A stretch of 64,000 nt of DNA from Synechococcus sp. Nb3U1 (lineage in GTDB: Bacteria > Cyanobacteriota > Cyanobacteriia > Thermostichales > Thermostichaceae): positions 24,679 to 88,678 of the forward strand of contig NZ_JAKFYQ010000004.1 of the NCBI RefSeq assembly GCF_021533835.1, read 5' to 3'. Made by a program: the position numbers and the translations under genes. Positions 58,391 through 64,000 of the stretch are shown here, piece after piece; the first letter of the stretch is position 1, and every line of letters begins with the position of its first letter. Under the pieces are notes generated by a model. The model searched no databases. It saw nothing but the letters and a program-made list of their open reading frames with translations, and was not told where the DNA came from.

Positions 58391-59342
58391 GGATCCCCCG
58401 ATTCAGGCGATCCAACACCTGCAACTGCCGATGGAGCATCTCGATACGGGGTAGGTGGATCCCAGCTTGTCGGGCATAGCGCAGTGGGTTAGCAAAAATT
58501 GCTTGCAGTTCCAGGGGGCGTTTGCGTTCGTAGTCGATCTTCATGCTAGTACGGTAGGGAGCCATCTTTTCGGTATTGGCCAGCATTTGCTCGATCACCG
58601 AGTCGGGAATGTGGCGATCACAAGCAGCAGCCCCCTGCACCACCTCCTGCATGAGAGTTTCTGCCAGAGCACGGGCCTCGGGATCCCCAATCATCTGCTG
58701 AGTATCAGCATTGAACACCACCGACAGGCCATTGAAGGGAATGTTCCAGACCAACTTTTGCCAGCGGGCCATCATCAAATCGGGAGAGAGCGATGTCGGG
58801 ATCCCGGCCTGTTGAAAGTCCGCTTGCACCTGTTCCAGTCGAGGTGGGATCCCTTGGGCAGCATAGTCGGGGCCATACTGAGCCAGCAGGATCGGCCCAT
58901 AGTCCAGGTGGTGAATGTGGCCTGGGCCAACTTTATTGGAGCTGATGAAACACAAGCCCCCGATCACCCGTTCCGGGCCAACATACTCGGCGATCTCAGG
59001 CTCCACTCCGAGCCCGTTTTGTAGCAGAATCACCACGCCACTCTCCGCCAGCACCGGTGGGATCAACTGCGGCAAAAGGGCATTTTGGGTGGCTTTCAAA
59101 GCCACGATCACCTCTGTGCAAGCGGGCATATCCATCACGGAGGCATGGGCTTTCACTTGCGGCAAATGAAAATCGCCCCAGCAAGACTGCACCCACAACC
59201 CCTTTTGGCGAACCTGCTCGTAGTCACTGTGGAGCAAAAAATGCACATCAAAGCCTGCCTGTTGCAACTTGGCTCCGTAAAACCCCCCCAAAGCACCCGT
59301 ACCCAGCACAGCATAACGACGGGTTTCCGGCAGCAAGGACAT
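58380..59342 (-). CDS. Ketopantoate reductase family protein
   Basis: This is a 320-residue NADPH-dependent 2-dehydropantoate 2-reductase-like enzyme, expected in pantothenate (coenzyme A) synthesis. The Rossmann motif is 'YAVLGTGALGGFYGAKLQQAG' in two parts. The family block 'VILLQNGLGVEPEIAEYVG' carries the conserved Asn. 'RWQKLVWNIPFNGLSVVFNA' holds the catalytic Lys, and 'YRTSMKIDYERKRPLELQAI' ends the substrate site. Such genes often occur as several paralogues, so I do not give the symbol panE with certainty. Confidence 0.87.
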   Translation of the reverse strand: MSLLPETRRYAVLGTGALGGFYGAKLQQAGFDVHFLLHSDYEQVRQKGLWVQSCWGDFHLPQVKAHASVMDMPACTEVIVALKATQNALLPQLIPPVLAESGVVILLQNGLGVEPEIAEYVGPERVIGGLCFISSNKVGPGHIHHLDYGPILLAQYGPDYAAQGIPPRLEQVQADFQQAGIPTSLSPDLMMARWQKLVWNIPFNGLSVVFNADTQQMIGDPEARALAETLMQEVVQGAAACDRHIPDSVIEQMLANTEKMAPYRTSMKIDYERKRPLELQAIFANPLRYARQAGIHLPRIEMLHRQLQVLDRLNRGIPIQ

Positions 59343-59415
59343 GGTGGAGCGGTTCGGTAGATCATCCCTAAAATATCGTACCCCGGATCCTGGTTTTGCC
59401 CTAGCTTAGAGAGGA

Positions 59416-61884
59416 CTACTCATTGGCAGAGGGTTGCAGGAAATGCTTACGGAAATACTGAATGGTTTCAAGCCGCAATAAGCCCTGTTCTATCAGGGGA
59501 TCCCCCCAATGATCTGACTCATCCATGGATGGTAGGGACTCCAGCACCGTATTGTCGAGCAAATCGGCAGCCTTGAGAAATTCCTCCACCCGCCGACAGC
59601 CAGCCAGACGTGCAGAGTATCCACCATCGGCAAAAAATTTAATGGTAGTCGCCTTCAAGCCGGTACACTCGCCGATCACCGCCGTTAACTTACCCCCCGA
59701 CTGTTGCCAAGTAGTGAGCACATGCTCAATCTGCAGCTGATCCAACAAGCCCGCCTCCTGCAAATTCTGGAAAAGGTGTCGTGCCCAAGGGGTAAGTTCC
59801 GCCAACAGGGGATCCGGCAAGGTATCCTCATCAGGGTTTGGGAGCAGTTCCCCGTCGTCTACTTCATTTCTCCCTTGATTTCTTGCTTGCGGCCCTTCAA
59901 ATCCCCCGGTTCGCGCCGACACACGTCCCCGGGTGGAGCCAACCAGAGTGCTAGCCGCCTCCAATTCCGCTCGGGCCGCCTCGGCGATCAGCTTTTGTTG
60001 TTCGTAGCTCACCTGCAACAGACGGTTCTGATCCTGCTGAATTTTCAAATTCTCTTGCAAAGATTCCAGGCTTTGTCGATAGGCAGCCAGCAGCTCCCGC
60101 GCATGTTGCAGTTCCACCGTCAGGTTGGCTTGCTGCTCCTGTAGAGCACTGAGACGGGATCTGAAGCTTTTCATCTGTTGCTGCGCTTGCTGCAAGGCTT
60201 CCTGGCGAGTTTGCAGGGCTCCCTCCAATTCAGCCATGCGCTGATCCATTTCTTCCCGTTCCGCCGTCATTTGGGCGATCTGAGCTTGGCTTTGCTGCAG
60301 TTGCTCCTCCTGCTGGGTGATTTGTGCTTCATACTCCCGATTGACGGTGATCAACCGGGTCATTTCCGCCTGGAACTGTCCCAGTTGAGCCTGTAAAGCC
60401 TCCACATGCTTTGGATGAGGACGACCGGAGAGCTGAGCTCTTTGAATGTCGTGTTCCTGTTGCAACCGAGCATAGCGCTCTTCCCAGGATCGCAGGGCTG
60501 CCGACGATTCCAGAAGTTGCTCTTGTAGACTGGCTACCTGTGCTTGCAGACGGACTAGTTCTAGGGATTCCACCCCACTAACCTGATCCTCTACCGGCTC
60601 TGCGGGATCTGAAGTGACCGCCTGCGGGATCCCTTGCAAAAAAAGTTTCGCTTCTAACCGGTCTCGTTCCGACTGGAGTTGTTGTATCTGTTGTAGGGCA
60701 GATTCTAGCTGAGCCTGTAAATCGGCTACAACACTGGTGGGCACAGAATCCATCTGGCGCCTTTGCAGAATCTGGATTTGCTCTTGTAACTGCTCCAATT
60801 CCGATTGATAGCAATCCTGCTGGGTTTGTAGCTGGCGTTGGGCCTTTTGTTCGGCAGCACGGGCATTGGCCAGATCAGTTTCCAGCCGCTGAAGTTGCTC
60901 CCGCCAAACCATCAAATCCTGCTGCAAAGTCGCCTGTTGCTGGATCTCCGCCTGTTGCAGACGAATGGTGGCTTCCAATTTTTGAATCCGCTGTTGGTAC
61001 TGGCTCTGAAAATCCGCAACCTGCTGGTTCATATTGGCCAGGATCCCGTCCCATTCCCGCTCCTGTAGGTGAATCTGTAATTTGAGGGCTTCCACCTGTC
61101 TGCGGTAGTCGGCGATGGTTGTCGGTTGCGACTCGGGAGCAAAGGGGGAGTTAGGGTCTAGCACCTGAGGAGCCAGCAGAGCTGCCACAGGTTCGGCCCC
61201 TGGCTTAGGGACGGGGGGAAGTTCTTCTGCTGTTTTCAATTCTGCCGGGATCCCGGAGTCCTGGGACTGGAGTCCTTCCGTCAGTTCTTCTCGATAGGGA
61301 GTAGGAGCAGGAGTTCTCGCCTGAATTTGGATGATCTGTAGGGGATCCACAGATTCCACAGGTTCAGGTTCTACCGGAGTTGATGGCAGTGCAGGTTCCG
61401 GAGCAGCAGCTAAAAACGACTGGAGGGCTTCCCAAGCGTTAGGGGAGGCCAGCCGCTGTAATTGCACCTGCGCATCCAAAGCGTGATCCAAGGTTGACTG
61501 CTGTACCCAGCCTTTCCAGGTCAGGATCTCCCCCAGCTTCCGGCCATAACGCCGTTGCTGCGCCAGAGCCACCCGCAACTGCTCAAAATCTAGGTAGCCC
61601 AATGCCACCAAGATCTCCCCCAGAGAGAGGGCCTGACTGGGAATAAAGCGATAGAGATCCGACAACTGCAACCAACCCCGCTCCAGACACACTTCCCCCA
61701 ACTTGAGGTGGTTTTGCTGCTGTTCCCGCAGAGCCTGGGCCAATTGGGATTGGGAAAGCATCCCAGCCCGCACCAAGCGCTGTCCGAGGGGCAAACTCGA
61801 CTCAAGTTCATCCGCCGCAGCGGCACTTTTGGCTTCAAGAAACGGAAATGGGGTGGAACCGGAGGAAGAGGAGCGTGGGGGCAT
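59416..61884 (-). CDS. Long coiled-coil protein with tandem MshEN/GspE-N-like domains
   Basis: The 822-residue protein starts with two tandem units of the type II secretion/MshE N-domain kind: 'LGQRLVRAGMLSQSQLAQAL' and 'LGEILVALGYLDFEQLRVAL', each followed by 'LGE...L..GW'. A Pro-rich segment follows at about 165-240. A coiled coil of about 400 residues (about 255-650) comes next, very rich in Gln and Glu. The C-terminus (about 690-822) has a further helical unit: 'ELTPWARHLFQNLQEAGLLD', 'KLTAVIGECTGLKATTIKFF' and 'GLLRLETIQYFRKHF'. GGAG lies 9 nt before the ATG. The MshEN units point to type IV pili or c-di-GMP-linked functions (inference). Confidence 0.75.
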   Translation of the reverse strand: MPPRSSSSGSTPFPFLEAKSAAAADELESSLPLGQRLVRAGMLSQSQLAQALREQQQNHLKLGEVCLERGWLQLSDLYRFIPSQALSLGEILVALGYLDFEQLRVALAQQRRYGRKLGEILTWKGWVQQSTLDHALDAQVQLQRLASPNAWEALQSFLAAAPEPALPSTPVEPEPVESVDPLQIIQIQARTPAPTPYREELTEGLQSQDSGIPAELKTAEELPPVPKPGAEPVAALLAPQVLDPNSPFAPESQPTTIADYRRQVEALKLQIHLQEREWDGILANMNQQVADFQSQYQQRIQKLEATIRLQQAEIQQQATLQQDLMVWREQLQRLETDLANARAAEQKAQRQLQTQQDCYQSELEQLQEQIQILQRRQMDSVPTSVVADLQAQLESALQQIQQLQSERDRLEAKLFLQGIPQAVTSDPAEPVEDQVSGVESLELVRLQAQVASLQEQLLESSAALRSWEERYARLQQEHDIQRAQLSGRPHPKHVEALQAQLGQFQAEMTRLITVNREYEAQITQQEEQLQQSQAQIAQMTAEREEMDQRMAELEGALQTRQEALQQAQQQMKSFRSRLSALQEQQANLTVELQHARELLAAYRQSLESLQENLKIQQDQNRLLQVSYEQQKLIAEAARAELEAASTLVGSTRGRVSARTGGFEGPQARNQGRNEVDDGELLPNPDEDTLPDPLLAELTPWARHLFQNLQEAGLLDQLQIEHVLTTWQQSGGKLTAVIGECTGLKATTIKFFADGGYSARLAGCRRVEEFLKAADLLDNTVLESLPSMDESDHWGDPLIEQGLLRLETIQYFRKHFLQPSANE

Positions 61885-61976
61885 CTAGATGGGCTCCTAG
61901 CTCAGCATTTACGCCGTACTTTAACCTATCGTTCCCCAGAGGTGAACAGAGATGTCGGCTTGGGCTTCAAAACGAG

Positions 61977-62080
61977 GCAGCCTTTTCCAGCGTTATCTGA
62001 TACAGCAGATTCAGGGCAATCCCTTACTCCATAAGGTTTTTGTCTAGCTCAAGGGCCTGTCTGAAATCAGAAAAGGCTGC
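61977..62080 (+). repeat. 104-nt dispersed repeat with 11-bp terminal inverted repeats, copy B
   Basis: The ends are GCAGCCTTTTC and GAAAAGGCTGC, perfect 11-bp complements. It aligns without gaps to the minus strand of 3225-3328 at about 81% identity over 104 nt. It lies between the coiled-coil gene and the accB 3' end. Changes at the outermost bases of both ends are compensatory between the copies (A-T in A, G-C in B), as expected for a conserved hairpin. Confidence 0.75.
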
Positions 62081-62107
62081 AGCCATTTTGCCGTTAACTT
62101 CTGGTCG

Positions 62108-62626
62108 TTACCCAGTCGGATCCAGGCGCATTAACACTTGGCCAAATTCCACCGACTGCCCATTGCTGACCAAAATTTCGGTCACCACTCCCGCGGTTTC
62201 GGCTTCTAGCTCATTCATTAACTTCATGGCTTCGATAATACAGAGGGTTTGGCCCTTGTTCACCCGTTCGCCGTTGCGGACAAAATCGGCTTCTCCTGGG
62301 GCTGGTGCACTATAAAAGGTTCCCACCATGGGCGCTGTCACATCAACCCAGTGACTGGGGGTGGACTTACGACCGGTAGGCGCTGCCTCAGCCGGGGCAG
62401 GGGGGGGAGGGGCAGCAGCAACCGGAGCAGGAGGAGGACTCATCGATTCGGTGACTGCAGCAGCCGGGATCCCTTTGCGCAGGGTAAGGCGAAAGTCCTT
62501 TAACTCCAGAGTGAGTTCAGTGATGGTACTCTCTTCCAGGGCGGAGAGCAAAAGCCGAATCTCTTGCCAATTGACAACATCCAAGGGAAGGTTCACTCCT
62601 AGTTCATCACCTATCCACAACGGCAA
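62108..62626 (-). CDS. accB: Biotin carboxyl carrier protein of acetyl-CoA carboxylase
   Basis: BCCP carries the biotin that shuttles carboxyl groups in the first step of fatty-acid synthesis. The 172-residue frame has an N-terminal 'EIRLLLSALEESTITELTLE' segment, a flexible Ala/Pro linker and the C-terminal biotinyl domain with EAMKLMNE, Lys being the biotin site, then 'GVVTEILVSNGQSVEFGQVL'. The frame opens with TTG at 62626. Alternative starts are GTG at 62596 and TTG at 62584; the latter has AGGAG 11 nt upstream, so the N-terminus is uncertain. It follows efp by 12 nt, a linkage common in cyanobacteria. Confidence 0.95.
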   Translation of the reverse strand: MPLWIGDELGVNLPLDVVNWQEIRLLLSALEESTITELTLELKDFRLTLRKGIPAAAVTESMSPPPAPVAAAPPPPAPAEAAPTGRKSTPSHWVDVTAPMVGTFYSAPAPGEADFVRNGERVNKGQTLCIIEAMKLMNELEAETAGVVTEILVSNGQSVEFGQVLMRLDPTG

Positions 62627-62638
62627 AACCGACCGAAT

Positions 62639-63196
62639 CTACTCACGGCCCAGGTAACTATCGGTACGAGTATCGACGCGAATCCGTTCCCCAACCTTAA
62701 TGAACAGGGGCACCTGCACTTCCGCGCCGGTTTCTAGCTTGGCAGGTTTGGTTCCACCCGTGGCAGTATCTCCCTTCACGCCGGGATCCGTCTCAACAAC
62801 TTCTAGGGTGACGGTATTGGGCAATTCCACATCGATCACCTGCCCATTCCAACGCAGGATTGCCACCTCCATGTTTTCTTTCAAATACTTCACGGAGGTC
62901 CCAATTTGGGCAGCAGTAATCGGAGCTTGCTCGTAGGTTTCCATGTCCATGAACACCAGATTGTCCCCCTCGGCATAGAGGTACTGCATGTCCGCTTTTT
63001 CGATGGTGGCAGCAGGCAGAGTTTCACCGGCTCGAAAAGTTTTTTCCACAACGTTGCCAGTCTGCATATTTTTGAGCTTGGTGCGCACAAAGGCCGCTCC
63101 CTTGCCGGGTTTTACGTGCAGAAAATCGATCACCTTGTAGGGGGATCCATCGATTTCGACGGAGGTGCCAGGGCGCAAATCGTTGCTTGAGATCAT
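62639..63196 (-). CDS. efp: Elongation factor P
   Basis: EF-P helps ribosomes through polyproline stretches. The 185-residue, three-beta-barrel protein starts '[20 protein letters not shown]' and contains '[17 protein letters not shown]' with the Lys at the tip that may be modified, and the C-terminal '[20 protein letters not shown]'. The efp-accB pair is closely spaced (12 nt) and should be cotranscribed. Several proteins in this window have Pro-rich linkers that would benefit from EF-P. Confidence 0.98.
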   Translation of the reverse strand: MISSNDLRPGTSVEIDGSPYKVIDFLHVKPGKGAAFVRTKLKNMQTGNVVEKTFRAGETLPAATIEKADMQYLYAEGDNLVFMDMETYEQAPITAAQIGTSVKYLKENMEVAILRWNGQVIDVELPNTVTLEVVETDPGVKGDTATGGTKPAKLETGAEVQVPLFIKVGERIRVDTRTDSYLGRE

Positions 63197-63232
63197 GTCA
63201 GCGGGGGGATCCGTTGCGTAGACTCCCCAATC

Positions 63233-63916
63233 TTACCGTGGTGATGGGGCACTCCGATTCAGCACCTTCGGGTCAATAGGCGGTTGACGGCCATAAATCG
63301 GCAATACCTCTTGCCATGAAGGGCGCAAGCCAGCCGAAAAATCCATCCGAGCCAATTCCGCCAAAGCCAACACCGGCAGGGGATCCACGAAAGCAGCACC
63401 ATCCACCCGCTTCGCTTCAGGCCAGTTTTCTAGGGCTTGTTCCCAGGCTTCTAAAGCCCAAACCTGATCCAGCCATAGGGCTGAGATCTGCTCCCGCTCA
63501 ACTCGATAGACACTTCCATACCATTCCTGCCGCTTGGCATCCATTTGCACAGCTACGGTCAAGGGATTGGAGGGGGATCCCTGCTCCTGCCAAACCTGAC
63601 GGGCAATCGTCGCCAATGTCGAATAGCCAAATACCGGGATCCGCAACTGTTGGCCTAGCAGCCGTGCGACGCTTACCCCCAAACGGCTGCCTGTGAAGCT
63701 ACCCGGCCCTACAGCCACCGCAATGGCCACAATCTGCTGCTTATCCTGAGAAGCCAAGAACCCTCCTAAGCAAGGATGCAGTTGAGCTGCCATCTGCCGA
63801 TCCAAAATCCAACATTGGCTGTGACCTTGGCCCAGAGCTTCCTCGACAGGCAAAAGCGCCAGCCCCAAAACGGGAGTTGTGGTGTGGATCCCTAAAATCC
63901 ACTGCGGAGTGGGCAT
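63233..63916 (-). CDS. tsaB: tRNA threonylcarbamoyladenosine biosynthesis protein TsaB
   Basis: TsaB is the non-catalytic partner of TsaD in making t6A37 of ANN-decoding tRNAs. The 227-residue protein begins 'WILGIHTTTPVLGLALL' (ASKHA strand 1) and has 'AVGPGSFTGSRLGVSVARLL', the clearest family mark, then 'AVQMDAKRQEWYGSVYR'. The C-terminal 'GLRPSWQEVLPIYGRQP' closes the fold. It is the first of three minus-strand genes (tsaB, efp, accB), 36 nt before efp. Confidence 0.93.
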   Translation of the reverse strand: MPTPQWILGIHTTTPVLGLALLPVEEALGQGHSQCWILDRQMAAQLHPCLGGFLASQDKQQIVAIAVAVGPGSFTGSRLGVSVARLLGQQLRIPVFGYSTLATIARQVWQEQGSPSNPLTVAVQMDAKRQEWYGSVYRVEREQISALWLDQVWALEAWEQALENWPEAKRVDGAAFVDPLPVLALAELARMDFSAGLRPSWQEVLPIYGRQPPIDPKVLNRSAPSPR

Positions 63917-64000
63917 GGGAACGTCTCAGGGAGAGGGGGGTAGGTTGACGAAACTTAACGGATAACTTAATCTTAGGGTGTAAATCTTCGCGCTTCCTAC

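Overview
The window is a gene-dense stretch of a chromosome from an oxygenic cyanobacterium. It carries the atp operon, acsF, apcF, ycf3, chlL, chlN, por, a CRR7-type gene, an OprB-type porin and a tmRNA with a cyanobacterial-style tag. The classic cyanobacterial palindrome GCGATCGC is rare, while GGGATCCC/GGATCC is scattered almost everywhere. Together with the GC-rich codon use, this suggests the hot-spring Synechococcus (Thermostichus-like) lineage; that placement is inference.

Layout. 1-2.9 kb: end of atpH, then atpA and atpG. 3.2-8.1 kb: a 104-nt repeat, a porin with a clear terminator, acsF and a site-2 protease. 8.1-15.4 kb: remnant of a DUF4351-type gene, a TPR/GT41 glycosyltransferase, a sugar ABC importer without its ATPase, and chromate transporter chrA. 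15.4-23.6 kb: a PD-(D/E)XK-like protein, apcF, truB, a DMT permease, trpS, CRR7, ycf3, gatC, an FHA-DEP protein and S-formylglutathione hydrolase.

23.6-28.55 kb is the most unusual part. It is an AT-richer, tightly coupled three-gene operon encoding a DUF559-type nuclease, a double winged-helix protein and a 1088-aa protein with two P-loop ATPase modules (STAND-like plus HerA-like). It looks like a defence or DNA-processing cassette, and I cannot match it to a named system.

28.6-33.9 kb: two small cyanobacterial genes, tRNA-Lys, tmRNA, CIRCE-groES-groEL with a terminator, a DUF429 protein and an FHA protein. 34-41.4 kb: a matrixin-like protease, an AGE-family epimerase, a 2OG oxygenase, a Uma2 protein, a membrane protein and a 996-aa hybrid-sensor histidine kinase. 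41.4-49.4 kb: an Flv1-like flavodiiron protein, an ammonium transporter fused to a SpoIIE phosphatase, and chlL-por-chlN, which places both protochlorophyllide reductase types together. 49.8-58.4 kb: a serine recombinase lacking its catalytic serine, murQ, Uma2, a paralogue of the 15.4-kb PD-(D/E)XK protein, uvrB, an MscS channel and a frameshifted racemase. 58.4-64 kb: a ketopantoate reductase-like protein, a coiled-coil protein with MshEN-like repeats, the second 104-nt repeat, accB, efp and tsaB.

Most genes are ordinary housekeeping or photosynthesis genes. No CRISPR array, rRNA or intact insertion sequence was seen.
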